Shown here: positions 47,437 to 56,059 of the stretch, in pieces
Layout of the letters: every line of letters starts with the position of its first letter
Numbering within the stretch: position 1 is the first letter of the stretch
Source of the DNA: Undibacterium sp. YM2
GTDB lineage: Bacteria > Pseudomonadota > Gammaproteobacteria > Burkholderiales > Burkholderiaceae_D
Assembly (NCBI RefSeq): GCF_009937975.1
Contig: NZ_AP018441.1
Span: 6,076,001 to 6,140,000 of the forward strand
Direction of reading: 5' to 3'
DNA length: 64,000 bases
Position numbers and translations under genes: made by a program
Notes under the pieces: generated by a model
What the model was told of the DNA's origin: nothing
Seen by the model: only the letters and a program-made list of their open reading frames with translations
Databases searched by the model: none

Positions 47437-48867
47437 TTACTCTTTCGTCTCGCTCAGTAATTGTTTGAGGTTCAGATGCAGGTTTTCTGCCTGTATGGGT
47501 TTGTGCATCAAGGTCAGCGCTGCCGTCTTGGCAGCTTCTGACAACTGTGGAGAGATATTGCCGGTGATGAGTATGGCGGGTATCTGCAGATTGAATTCTT
47601 CACGCAGCTTGGCAACCAGGTCTATGCCGTTTTCATTGGAACCGAGGCGGTAATCACAGATCAGCAAATCAGGAATCTTGATTTCTTCACTGCACAGTGC
47701 CATCGCCTCTTTGCCGGACGTGGCGGTAATGACGCGGGCGTCCCAGAGTTCCAGCAAGGCACGCATGGCCGTTAATATGCTCTCGTCATCATCGATGACG
47801 ACAATCAGGGCTTGCAGCAGGGAGGCGCTGTTGCTGGCCTTGCTGCGGCCATGTTTGTCTGTTACATCCTGGCTGGCAGCCAGGGGCAGACTGATTGCAA
47901 ATGTCGAGCCCTGGCCAGGCTGTGATTGCAATTTGATGGGGATGTTTAAAAGTCGCACCAGTCTTTGTACGATGGCCAGGCCCAGCCCCATGCCTGCGGT
48001 GCTGTGTCGGGATTCAGATGCTGACCCTACCTGGAAAAATTCTTCAAAGATGGTTTCCTGGTCATGTTTCGAAATACCTATGCCGGTATCTTCCACGGCG
48101 ATATGCAACTGCTGGTCAAACTCCAGGCACTTGACCACGACCTGGCCTTTTGGGGTGTAACGCAGGGCATTGGCAATCAGGTTGCGCAGTATCTGTTCGA
48201 CCAGGTCGGCGTCGCTATTGACGATGGCCATGCTGTGGTGGATTTCAAAATGCAGACCCTTGGCGATTGCCTGGGGTGTGAATTCCACATCGAGTTTTCC
48301 CAGCACTTCGGCAATCGCAAATTCCTGCAATTGCGGTTCGACGATTTGCGCATCCAGGCGTGACAGGTCGAGCAGATTTGCAAACATGTCATCCATGGTA
48401 CGTGCGCAGTTTCTGAGATTGTTCACGACAGGGCGCACAGCGGCTGGCAGTTCAAAACTGAACAGTGCACCGAGATAGAGATTCAGCGCATGCATGGGCT
48501 GGCGCAGATCATGGCTGGCAACGGCCAGAAAGCGTGTCAGTTCGCTTTGTTGCGCTTCTTGCCGTTTATTCACTTTCAGCAAGGTCTGGTTGATTTTTTC
48601 GAGTTCTTCTTTTTGCGCCTGTATTTCCGCAGTCCTGAGCCTGATTTCAGTTTCCAGTGCCCGCTTCTGCCGTTTCAGAGCGCGCACGTGCCAGGTATAA
48701 GCCGCAGTAATGATAGCCAGTGCCACCAGGGTCAGGGTCAGCCAGAACCAGATGTCTTGCCCGTGGGGTGATGTCAGGTCAGCGGCAGGCGCGGCTGCTC
48801 CGGCCACTTGCCAGGGATAAGCCAGCATGGCAAAAACTGTCAGCAGGCAGTTGCGGAAATTAAACAT
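47437..48867 (-). CDS. Hybrid sensor histidine kinase with C-terminal receiver
   Basis: 476 residues from the ATG at 48867, picked because it opens a signal peptide (MFNFRNCLLTVFAMLAYP...AGAAA); the longer frame upstream runs through the ABC operon's terminator. A short periplasmic stretch, one transmembrane helix (about 40-60), a coiled coil (KRQKRALETEIRLRTAEIQ and on), HisKA (AVASHDLRQPMHALNLYL), HATPase (NLIANALRYTP, DTGIGI, GMGLGLAIVQRL), then a REC domain with VVIDDDES and CDYRLG (phosphoacceptor). The HDLRQP motif is typical of the branch with very small sensor parts. Signal unknown. Upstream of the dapA/ParA-like cluster on the same strand, 125 bp apart. Confidence 0.93.
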   Translation of the reverse strand: MFNFRNCLLTVFAMLAYPWQVAGAAAPAADLTSPHGQDIWFWLTLTLVALAIITAAYTWHVRALKRQKRALETEIRLRTAEIQAQKEELEKINQTLLKVNKRQEAQQSELTRFLAVASHDLRQPMHALNLYLGALFSFELPAAVRPVVNNLRNCARTMDDMFANLLDLSRLDAQIVEPQLQEFAIAEVLGKLDVEFTPQAIAKGLHFEIHHSMAIVNSDADLVEQILRNLIANALRYTPKGQVVVKCLEFDQQLHIAVEDTGIGISKHDQETIFEEFFQVGSASESRHSTAGMGLGLAIVQRLVRLLNIPIKLQSQPGQGSTFAISLPLAASQDVTDKHGRSKASNSASLLQALIVVIDDDESILTAMRALLELWDARVITATSGKEAMALCSEEIKIPDLLICDYRLGSNENGIDLVAKLREEFNLQIPAILITGNISPQLSEAAKTAALTLMHKPIQAENLHLNLKQLLSETKE

Positions 48868-48943
48868 CTTGAGGGCATGCGAGGCAAATAAGATGAAATA
48901 AGGCTTCAGTATACAGCCTGGAGCAAAATTCCTGCCTTGAATG

Positions 48944-48978
48944 CAAAAAAGCCCCACATTGTTGTCCAATGCGGGGCT
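48944..48978 (-). terminator. Rho-independent terminator of the iron-type ABC operon
   Basis: AGCCCCACATTG and CAATGCGGGGCT form a 12-bp stem with one mismatch and a 5-base loop (48950-48978). On the minus strand the stem is followed by six U (48944-48949). It lies 22 bp after the ATPase stop. Confidence 0.92.
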
Positions 48979-48999
48979 GTCTTCGGCTATGAACGGTTT

Positions 49000-50064
49000 T
49001 TAATACAGCCAGAGCTTGTCGGCATCAAGTTGCAAATAATACTCACCCGGATTCAGCTTGAATGGAGAGTATGCACGCAAGCCATCTTCGGCGTGACCGA
49101 ACAGGCATTCCCAGCGGTCACCAAGATACATGCAGGTCGTCAGCGGCAGTTTGATGGCGTTGTCGCTCTGGCTGTCAGTGATCTTGACTTTTTCCAGACG
49201 GATGATGGCAGTCGCTTCTTCACCGACATTCTTGCCACGCACAGTCGCTTTCAATTGCGCGCCATTGACACTGATGGTTGCGGTGTCGCCATTGCGCTGG
49301 ACTACCTTGCCTTTGAGCTTGTTATTGCTGCCCATGAATTCAGCTGTGAACAAGGTGTCCGGCGTTTCATACATGCTTTGTGGTGTGCCCTGCTGTTCTA
49401 TGACACCGTTGTTCAATAACAGGATACGGTCAGAGATTGCCATCGCCTCACCCTGGTCATGCGTGACCATCAGAGCCGACAGATTCAACCTGACGATCAG
49501 TTCACGCAAGAAGGCACGTGCTTCTTCACGCAGCTTGGCATCGAGATTGGACAGCGGTTCATCCAGCAGGATGACCGGCGGGTTATATACCAGTGCCCGC
49601 GCAATCGCCACGCGCTGTTGCTGGCCACCTGACAGTTGATGCGGGAAACGCTCACCCAGATGACCCAGCCCCAACTGGCCCAATACATCCTTGACCTTGT
49701 CACTGATTTCGCTGCTGCCCAGCTTGCGCAACTTCAGGCCGTAGGCGACATTGTCGAATACGGTCTTGTGTGGCCACAGGGCATAGGACTGGAATACCAG
49801 ACCCAGGTTGCGCTGTTCTGCAGGTACTTCCAGGCCTTTGCTGCCATCAAAAATGGCGCGTTCACCCAGGGTGATGGTGCCGGTCTTCGGTGATTCCAGC
49901 CCAGCTACGGCGCGCAGCAGTGTGGTTTTGCCGCTACCCGAAGGGCCCAGCAGGGCGACCACTTCGCCACGCTGCAAATTCATCGACACCCCTTTGAGGA
50001 TGGGGTTGGCAGTCGCACCGGAACCGTATTCCAGGGTCAGATCTTTTACGCTTAATTCAGACAT
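49000..50064 (-). CDS. ABC importer ATPase (FbpC/PotA-like)
   Basis: 354 residues. ATP-binding cassette with Walker A LLGPSGSGKTTLLRAVAG, Q-loop VFQSYALWPHKTV, signature LSGGQQQRVAIARAL, Walker B VILLDEPLSNLD, and H-loop MVTHDQGEAM. The C-terminal TOBE-type domain (from about 250) is that of iron/spermidine/sulfate importers. Last gene of a three-gene operon with the fused permease and binding protein. Energises uptake of Fe3+ or a similar ligand. Confidence 0.93.
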   Translation of the reverse strand: MSELSVKDLTLEYGSGATANPILKGVSMNLQRGEVVALLGPSGSGKTTLLRAVAGLESPKTGTITLGERAIFDGSKGLEVPAEQRNLGLVFQSYALWPHKTVFDNVAYGLKLRKLGSSEISDKVKDVLGQLGLGHLGERFPHQLSGGQQQRVAIARALVYNPPVILLDEPLSNLDAKLREEARAFLRELIVRLNLSALMVTHDQGEAMAISDRILLLNNGVIEQQGTPQSMYETPDTLFTAEFMGSNNKLKGKVVQRNGDTATISVNGAQLKATVRGKNVGEEATAIIRLEKVKITDSQSDNAIKLPLTTCMYLGDRWECLFGHAEDGLRAYSPFKLNPGEYYLQLDADKLWLY

Positions 50065-50145
50065 AGTGTGCTCTCGTATAATTTTTTAGGGCTATGTAAT
50101 GTTTTTGTTCTTGCCGCGCTATCAATGGCTGGTTTAGTGGCTGGC

Positions 50146-51924
50146 TCAGTGACTCAGTTTCACGCCAAAGCGCAGGGCCAGACCCAGACCTATGGCAACC
50201 AGGGTGATATTGATGAAGGACAACGCCGCCACCAGATCGACAGAACCACCCGCCCACAACGAAACGATAAGCGCACCTATGACCTCAGTACCCGGTGACA
50301 GCAGATACACGCCAGTTGAATATTCACGCTCAAAAATCAGGAAGACCATGAGCCAGGCACCGAGCAAACCAAACTTGACGAGGGGCAGGGTTACGTCCCG
50401 TGTGACCTGGCCACGGCTGGCACCAACAGCACGCGCCGCTTCTTCGAGTTCAGGGCCAACTTGCAGCAAAGCGGTGGAAATCAAGCGCAAGCCATAGGCC
50501 ATCCATACGACGGAATAGGCTATCCATACCGAGAAGATGGTCGAACGCAGAGCGCGCATTTGCGGGATGACATTTTCTATGAGCCAGACGCAGAAGGCAT
50601 TATCGAATCCCTTAAGACCACCTTCGAGCCAGCTGGGCACGAACAGGAACACCCACAGGAAAGAAAGACCAGCCAGCAGACCGGGGACTGCGCGTGGTAC
50701 CAGCACGCTGTAATCGAGTAGACGGGTAATGCCGTCCGGTTTGCGGTGCATGGCCAGGGCGATACCGGCATAGCAGATCACGGCCAGCGCACCACCGATA
50801 ATGCCGATCAGCACAGTATTGAAGATACCGCGCATCAGCGAAGGCTGCTCCAGGATGTCCCTGAAATGCTGCAGCGTGATCACGTCAGCCAGTTTGACAC
50901 CTTCCCCCCAGTAAGAGACAAAGGCACGCAGGACGATGCCGGACAAGGGCAGCACGATAGTAAAGATCAGCCAGGCAGCCAATACAGCAAAGGCCAGCCA
51001 TTTCCATTTACCCAGCGGCAGCGGTTTTTGGCGCGAGCCCTTGCCCTTGATCGATACATATTTATTTGCTGACTTCAACAACCAGCGCTGCACCATCACC
51101 AGCGGCATGGTCACCGCCACCAGGCAGACAGCCGCTGCCGCCATCAGGTGATACGAGGGTGTGCCCAGTTTATTAGTCAGCTTGTACAAATAAGTCGCCA
51201 GCACCAGATGGCCTTCAGGATCACCGAGCACCAGCACCAGGCCGAATACTTCAAAACCAAGGAAGAACACCAGCACGGCAGCAAAGGCCAGCGCAGGCAT
51301 GATCATCGGCAGGGACACATGCATGGCTACCTGGAAAGGTGATGCACCTGCGACACGCGCCGCTTCTTCCACATCCGAGCCCAGGCTCTTCAGCGCAGCA
51401 GATGAATACAGATATACGTGTGGCACGTGAGTCAGGCCAGCGATCAGGACGATGCTGAAGAAGGAATAAATATTCCAGGGTTCAACTCCTGTCAATTGCT
51501 TGACCCACAGGGTATAAAAGCCGACTGGCCCCATAGCCACGACATAGCCAAAGCCCATGACCATGGGTGAGACAAAGATAGGCACCAGCAGCATCGGCTC
51601 TATCCAGCTACGGCCTGGCAAGTCAGTGCGTATCATCAGAAATGCCAGCAAGCCACCGAGAGGAACGGCGATGCCAGCGAGACCGGAGGCGAGGATAAGG
51701 CCATTCCAGAAAGCCTGACGGAAGTCAGGGTCGTCAAAAATAAAGCGATACGAATCCAGTCCCAGTTCTTTTACCGGAGAAAAGAAGGGAGCGTTCAGAA
51801 AACTCTGGAACAGTATCAGTGATAGCGGCGTAAAAATCGCCAGCAGCGTCAGTATCACAACCAGATAGCGTGGCCAGTTGAATTGTGACAATTTGCCGCG
51901 CGCAGGAAGACTCAAGGTGCTCAT
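50146..51924 (-). CDS. Fused double-domain ABC permease (FbpB-like)
   Basis: 592 residues from the ATG at 51924. Twelve transmembrane helices in two halves, each with the EAA loop: AARVAGASPFQVAMHVSLPMI (first half) and AARAVGASRGQVTRDVTLPLV (second), preceded by DVEEA and LEEA. This duplicated arrangement is typical of Fe3+ permeases of the FbpB/SfuB group. Inner membrane; forms the channel with two ATPase subunits. Same operon as its neighbours (81 bp to the ATPase gene, 101 bp from the binding-protein gene). Confidence 0.93.
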   Translation of the reverse strand: MSTLSLPARGKLSQFNWPRYLVVILTLLAIFTPLSLILFQSFLNAPFFSPVKELGLDSYRFIFDDPDFRQAFWNGLILASGLAGIAVPLGGLLAFLMIRTDLPGRSWIEPMLLVPIFVSPMVMGFGYVVAMGPVGFYTLWVKQLTGVEPWNIYSFFSIVLIAGLTHVPHVYLYSSAALKSLGSDVEEAARVAGASPFQVAMHVSLPMIMPALAFAAVLVFFLGFEVFGLVLVLGDPEGHLVLATYLYKLTNKLGTPSYHLMAAAAVCLVAVTMPLVMVQRWLLKSANKYVSIKGKGSRQKPLPLGKWKWLAFAVLAAWLIFTIVLPLSGIVLRAFVSYWGEGVKLADVITLQHFRDILEQPSLMRGIFNTVLIGIIGGALAVICYAGIALAMHRKPDGITRLLDYSVLVPRAVPGLLAGLSFLWVFLFVPSWLEGGLKGFDNAFCVWLIENVIPQMRALRSTIFSVWIAYSVVWMAYGLRLISTALLQVGPELEEAARAVGASRGQVTRDVTLPLVKFGLLGAWLMVFLIFEREYSTGVYLLSPGTEVIGALIVSLWAGGSVDLVAALSFINITLVAIGLGLALRFGVKLSH

Positions 51925-52025
51925 GCCAGGCCCATTAAAATATTGAAATGCGGTCAGGGTGGAGAAAAGTCCCACCGGGGAAAAAGCGGCAGCCCGGGCA
52001 ATCAGCCCCGGCTACCGCATCATGC

Positions 52026-53141
52026 TTATTTTTTACCTGCAGTTTCTTTCCATTGTTTCAGGAAAGCGAGGCGTTTGTTTTGATCAAGATATTGCAACAA
52101 CATCGGGTTGACTGGCAAAGGTTTGAGGCCGATACCGATGAGTTTTGCCAGATCGGAATAAGTGGTTTCACCCTTGACGTCGGCACGTATGGCATACAGC
52201 TTGGCTTCATTCGCAATCATGGTCTGGCCGCGTTTGGACAGGGTGTAATCCAGCCACAGCTTGGCCGCATTCGGGTGTTTGGCTGCCTTGCTGATGAACA
52301 TCACGCGTGACAGAACCAGGGTGTAATCTTTAGGGATTTGCACGCCTATCGACGGGTCCTTGGCAGCACGTACCAGGGCGTAAGAGCCGAGGATGTTATA
52401 ACCGAGCAGGTTCTCGCCGGAAGACAGGCGTTCCAGCATGGTGCCGGTAGAAGACTGTACACGCACGCTGGCATTGCCAAAGGCTTTCGCCAGGTCCCAG
52501 AACTCCTTGTTCTCACGGCTGTCCTGGGTGATGAACATGAAGCCTACGCCGGATTTTTCTATGTCGTAAGTGGTGACCTTGTTCTTGAATTTATCCAGTT
52601 TGCTGTTAATGAGCTTGGCAAATTCGGCATGGGTTTTTGGTACTTCATCTGCTGTTACCAGGCGCTTGTTATAGACGAAGACCGCTGGTTCAAAAGTTGT
52701 GCCGTAAGCGGAATTGTTCCAGATCGCCCATTGTGGTATGCCGCTGATTTCTGGTGATGCATATTGCAGGCCATAACCGTCAGATACCAGCTTGGTCTGC
52801 AAATCCATGGCAGATGACCACATCAGGTCGGCGCTATTGCCACCAGCAGCCATTTCCGAGATATAGCGGTTATACACTTCGGTGGAATTCATGTCATTGT
52901 ATTCAACCTGCACGTCCGGGTACATGCTGCGGAAATCCTTGATCAGCGGTTCCACGGCCTTGGTGTCGGTCGCGCTATAGATGACCAGTTTGCCTTCTTT
53001 CTTGGCACCGTCGATGATCTTGCTGTAGTCAGCGGGGTAACCGGCTGGTGCCTGCGCTTGGACCGAATCCTGGGCCATCAGCATGACGCTGCCAGTTGCC
53101 AGTGCCAGCATGCTCTTGACGAAAATTCTTTTTGTTTGCAT
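52026..53141 (-). CDS. Periplasmic ABC binding protein, iron(III)-type
   Basis: 371 residues. Signal peptide to about VQAQ. Family 1/6/8 extracellular solute-binding protein: GKLVIYSATDTKAVEPLIKDFRSMYPDVQVEYND, and YNKRLVTADEVPKTHAEF in the second lobe; C-terminal ANEAKLYAIRADVK contains the Tyr-x-Ile/Tyr-x-R region associated with ligand binding. The ligand may be Fe3+, but related proteins bind phosphonates or spermidine, so it is not fixed. AGGAGA ribosome site. First gene of the operon. Confidence 0.9.
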   Translation of the reverse strand: MQTKRIFVKSMLALATGSVMLMAQDSVQAQAPAGYPADYSKIIDGAKKEGKLVIYSATDTKAVEPLIKDFRSMYPDVQVEYNDMNSTEVYNRYISEMAAGGNSADLMWSSAMDLQTKLVSDGYGLQYASPEISGIPQWAIWNNSAYGTTFEPAVFVYNKRLVTADEVPKTHAEFAKLINSKLDKFKNKVTTYDIEKSGVGFMFITQDSRENKEFWDLAKAFGNASVRVQSSTGTMLERLSSGENLLGYNILGSYALVRAAKDPSIGVQIPKDYTLVLSRVMFISKAAKHPNAAKLWLDYTLSKRGQTMIANEAKLYAIRADVKGETTYSDLAKLIGIGLKPLPVNPMLLQYLDQNKRLAFLKQWKETAGKK

Positions 53142-53223
53142 TTGTCTTCTCCTGTTATTGTTTGTACTCTAGTACCAAGTGATGAGGGTTATAGGATTTA
53201 TACGGTTTACTCATGACAGGGCA

Positions 53224-54204
53224 CTAACGCACCATGCCAAATTCTTTTGCCTGCAGACGGTAATTATTGACGGCTTTCTGTATGTAATCGGTCAGTTCCT
53301 TGCCTGTCATGGCAAAGGGAAACAGGCCGTGGATTTTTCTTTGTTCATCAAAGGCTGGGGTATTCATGGCTTGCTGGAAGTAATTGACCCACTTTTGATA
53401 ATCCTTGTCACTGACCTGCGGGCCCATATAGACGCCGCGTATGATGGGCCAGGTCACATCGAAACCCTGTTCGCGCGCGGTAGGCACATTCGCCAAAGGG
53501 CCGGGCAGGCGGGCATCGGACAGCACAGCCAGCACACGTATCTTGTCATCCCGCGCATGCAGGCTGGCTTCTGATGCATCACCGGACACTGCCTGTACAT
53601 GGTCTGCCAGCAGGGCGGTGAAAGATTCGCCACCGCCTTCAAAGGCCACCAGGCGCATGCTCTTGGGGTCTATGCCTGCCTGTTTGCCGACCTGGGCCAT
53701 TTTCAGCCAGTCCTGGCTGCCAACAGTACCACCAGCACCGATGGCGATATTCGCGGGCTTGCTCTTGATCGCATCCATTAGTTCGCGCAGGTTCTTGTAG
53801 GGTGAATCCTTGCGCACCGCGATCATGCCGTAATCAGTACCGATGGCTGCGACCCAGCGTACATGGCTGGCATCGGATTTGCCAAACTTGCCTTCTGCCA
53901 GGTTCAGCAGCGAGCCGCCGGAATAGGCAACCAGGGTATTTGCCTCGGCTTTTCTTTGGGTAATGATGGTGGTCCAGGCAATCGCGCCGACGCCGCCAGG
54001 CAGGTAATTGATCTGCATGGGCTGGCTCACGGTTGCCTGCTGTGCCAGCTTGCAGGTCAGGTCCATGCCTCCACCGGGTTTGGCCGGGACTATGCAGGTG
54101 GCTGCTTCATGCTTTTCTGCTGCTTCCGGCCTGGCGGCAAACGCCTGCAGGCTGGCGAGCAGGCTGCAGAGCAGGAAAGTCAGTTGGGCAGGCCGGATAT
54201 GCAT
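53224..54204 (-). CDS. Bug-family (TctC-like) tripartite tricarboxylate binding protein
   Basis: 326 residues. Signal peptide to about AFAA. Contains VPAKPGGGMDLTCKL (Bug signature region, usually FPPGGxxDxxAR) and GTDYGMIAVRKDSPYKNL and ANIAIGAGGTVGSQDW. Bug proteins bind carboxylates for TctAB permeases or act as sensors. No tctA or tctB is in the window, but a TctD/TctE-like regulator pair is encoded at 58.2-60.3 kb. Here the signature is altered (KPGGGMDLTC), so the ligand may differ. Confidence 0.9.
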   Translation of the reverse strand: MHIRPAQLTFLLCSLLASLQAFAARPEAAEKHEAATCIVPAKPGGGMDLTCKLAQQATVSQPMQINYLPGGVGAIAWTTIITQRKAEANTLVAYSGGSLLNLAEGKFGKSDASHVRWVAAIGTDYGMIAVRKDSPYKNLRELMDAIKSKPANIAIGAGGTVGSQDWLKMAQVGKQAGIDPKSMRLVAFEGGGESFTALLADHVQAVSGDASEASLHARDDKIRVLAVLSDARLPGPLANVPTAREQGFDVTWPIIRGVYMGPQVSDKDYQKWVNYFQQAMNTPAFDEQRKIHGLFPFAMTGKELTDYIQKAVNNYRLQAKEFGMVR

Positions 54205-54284
54205 GTTAAGACCATAGGCTAAGGGTTACATGGATCATACCGAAGTGAAACTTTCAGTAGGCTTTCACGAAATACTGGTATAGC

Positions 54285-55400
54285 TTATCTTAATATGATG
54301 CCATTTTTACCAACAATGGTCAGCTCTACAAAATGTGAGCCATCATGGTCCTTGGGACCATAGCTGACTTCTACCCCGCCCAGATCGACATTGCGCATGC
54401 TCTCCAGCGCCTGCAGCAGCTTTTTGGAATCTGGATTATTGCCAGCCCGGCGCAAGGCTTCTGCCATTAATTTTGCAGCAACATAACCCTCCAGTACAGC
54501 ATAGGACAAAGGCGGAGGATTTTTGACCGATTTCAGTACTTTTTGCAGTTCCCTGACCACAGGTATACCTATGTCACGCGGATAAGGCATAACCTGCATG
54601 ACGCCTATGCCACGTCCTTCTGCCCCCAGGGATTTGAAGAAATCATCAGAATTGACGTTCGACAGCATCAAAAATTGCGGTCTTTGCCCCAGTTTCTGCA
54701 TTTGCCGTATGAAGTCGGCGCAGGCGGCTGGGGTACAGGCCATTAATACTGCCTGCGGCGATGCGGCCGCGATACTGGCAACGGCAGCATCGACTTTCAT
54801 TTCTTTCCTGTCATATTTGGCGATGACGGCGGCACGCATGCTGCGTTTTTCCAGGTTGCTGACAAAACCGTTCAGGCCATCTTTACCAAAGCTGTCATCC
54901 TGGTGCAGGATGGCCAGTTTGCTGAGCTTGAGTTCCGCCAGCGAAGCCACCATCCTGGCAGCCTCATCCTGATAGCTGGCACGCAGGTTGAATACCTGGG
55001 CATGCAGCGGCTGGTGCAGGCTTTGCGCACCGGAGAAAGGCGCAATCAGCGGTATCGCATGCTTTTCCAGCAGCGGCAGTATGGCTTCTATGGTCGGCGT
55101 GCTGCGGTAGCCAAACAGGGCAATCGCATGGTCTTCATTGATGAGTTTCAGGGTATTTTCTTTGGTCAGCGCTGGATCGCGTTTGTCGTCATAGCTGATG
55201 AATTCTATGCTTTTTCCATGAATGCCACCCTGGCGGTTTAGCGCATCAAAATACAGTTGCGCCCCTTCGCGGTTCTCTTTTCCGGTGGCCTGGCCGGATA
55301 ATTCTACCGACTGGCCGATGACGATTTTACCGTCTGCACTGGCGAGGGTGGGGCAGATCAAACAGGCGAGCAGGAAGAAACTGAGGCGTAAGGGCATCAT
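54285..55400 (-). CDS. Leu/Ile/Val-type ABC binding protein (Peripla_BP_6)
   Basis: 371 residues, with two ATGs in tandem at the start (55400 and 55397) after GGAG. Signal peptide ending near TLASA. GKIVIGQSVELSGQATGKENREGAQLYFDALNRQGG and IALFGYRSTPTIEAILPLLEKHAIPLIAPFSG are typical of LivJ-like and amide-binding proteins. Ends in a beta strand VGKNGIILR. No permease genes adjacent, so either an orphan or a sensor. Ligand unknown. Confidence 0.9.
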   Translation of the reverse strand: MMPLRLSFFLLACLICPTLASADGKIVIGQSVELSGQATGKENREGAQLYFDALNRQGGIHGKSIEFISYDDKRDPALTKENTLKLINEDHAIALFGYRSTPTIEAILPLLEKHAIPLIAPFSGAQSLHQPLHAQVFNLRASYQDEAARMVASLAELKLSKLAILHQDDSFGKDGLNGFVSNLEKRSMRAAVIAKYDRKEMKVDAAVASIAAASPQAVLMACTPAACADFIRQMQKLGQRPQFLMLSNVNSDDFFKSLGAEGRGIGVMQVMPYPRDIGIPVVRELQKVLKSVKNPPPLSYAVLEGYVAAKLMAEALRRAGNNPDSKKLLQALESMRNVDLGGVEVSYGPKDHDGSHFVELTIVGKNGIILR

Positions 55401-55546
55401 GATGGTAGTCTCCGGAATTTTTTTTGTAAGGGAGCATAGAACCGGGGAGCTTTCAGTTTGCTTGCAATGCTTGGGCTTTTGGGAGATTTGTGATGTTTGG
55501 CTATTTGAATGTATGTGCGTATATAAGGGGCATTCTTGTTAACGTC

Positions 55547-55571
55547 ATTCCTGCATGCTTTTGGCAGGAAT
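55547..55571. repeat. Hairpin of the intergenic CATTCC...GGAATCCAG type
   Basis: ATTCCTGC and GCAGGAAT pair perfectly around a 9-base loop, followed by CCAGCGGCG. It resembles the short GTCATTCCxGCxxxxGCxGGAATCCAG repeats common between proteobacterial genes (recalled, not checked). Confidence 0.6.
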
Positions 55572-55650
55572 CCAGCGGCGTTCTTAGCATGCCATGCAAC
55601 GTATTACATTTATATTTTTAAATACTTTCATACGTAATTTACGAATGCAG

Positions 55651-55746
55651 GCCGGTGGTAGACCGGCAGCTACTCCCTTTTCTTGTCTCGCCAAGAAAAG
55701 GAAGCAAAAGAAGGCGACCCAGGCGTCGTCGCCCCCCTGAAGGGGG
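55651..55746. repeat. Run of four consecutive hairpins
   Basis: GCCGGT/ACCGGC (55651-55667), CTTTTCTTG/CAAGAAAAG (55677-55700), GGCGAC/GTCGCC (55713-55733) and CCCCC/GGGGG (55733-55746). Each stem is perfect, with short loops. Four in a row within 100 bp suggests a folded RNA or an extended palindromic element. Confidence 0.7.
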
Positions 55747-55750
55747 TTCC

Positions 55751-55922
55751 CGTTTGTGCGGTACAAAAAATGGGAAGGTCCGGAACTCGCCTGCGGCCTT
55801 GCCCTAAGGAACATGCGCTTGCAAGCGCATGCCGTTACGCAGGCGGACAGCATGCTGTCCGAAACCCCTGCTACACCTCAAACAGCGGCCCCTCTTTTTC
55901 CATTTTCTGTACCGCACAAACG
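55751..55922. repeat. Inverted-repeat-bounded element with two internal 18-bp palindromes
   Basis: CGTTTGTGCGGTACA (55751-55765) is the exact reverse complement of TGTACCGCACAAACG (55908-55922); the match extends inward to about 23 bp with one mismatch. Inside, CGCCTGCG (55788) pairs with CGCAGGCG (55838), enclosing the palindrome ATGCGCTTGCAAGCGCAT (55813-55830), and CGGACAGCATGCTGTCCG (55844-55861) follows. Likely a miniature mobile element or structured RNA. Confidence 0.7.
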
Positions 55923-56013
55923 GCGTCGACACATGGGAACTGCAAAGTTCAAAAGCAACGTCAATACAAGCTTTACGCATATTTGCTTATGTGCAGTTGT
56001 TCAACATGTTAAA

Positions 56014-56035
56014 AAGGGACGCTTGCGCGTCCCTT
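56014..56035 (-). terminator. Rho-independent terminator of the chemoreceptor gene
   Basis: AAGGGACGC and GCGTCCCTT form a perfect 9-bp stem with a 4-base loop. The minus strand continues into a U-rich stretch (TTTAACATG). It lies 24 bp after the chemoreceptor stop. Confidence 0.85.
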
Positions 56036-56059
56036 GGTTACTTGCAAAGTACCGCTTTC

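Larger units (their letters stand above)
55401..56013. other. Gene-free, highly structured repeat region
   Basis: About 610 bp between the LivJ-like gene and the chemoreceptor terminator. From 55547 to 55922 it holds at least seven stem-forming elements, listed separately. The forward frames here (for example SRQEKEAKEGDPG) are of the kind often over-annotated in related genomes. I see no convincing gene. Confidence 0.7.

Noticed and set aside
55547..55922. CRISPR array
   Set aside because: Stems differ from each other; there are no equal repeats with unique spacers and no cas genes.
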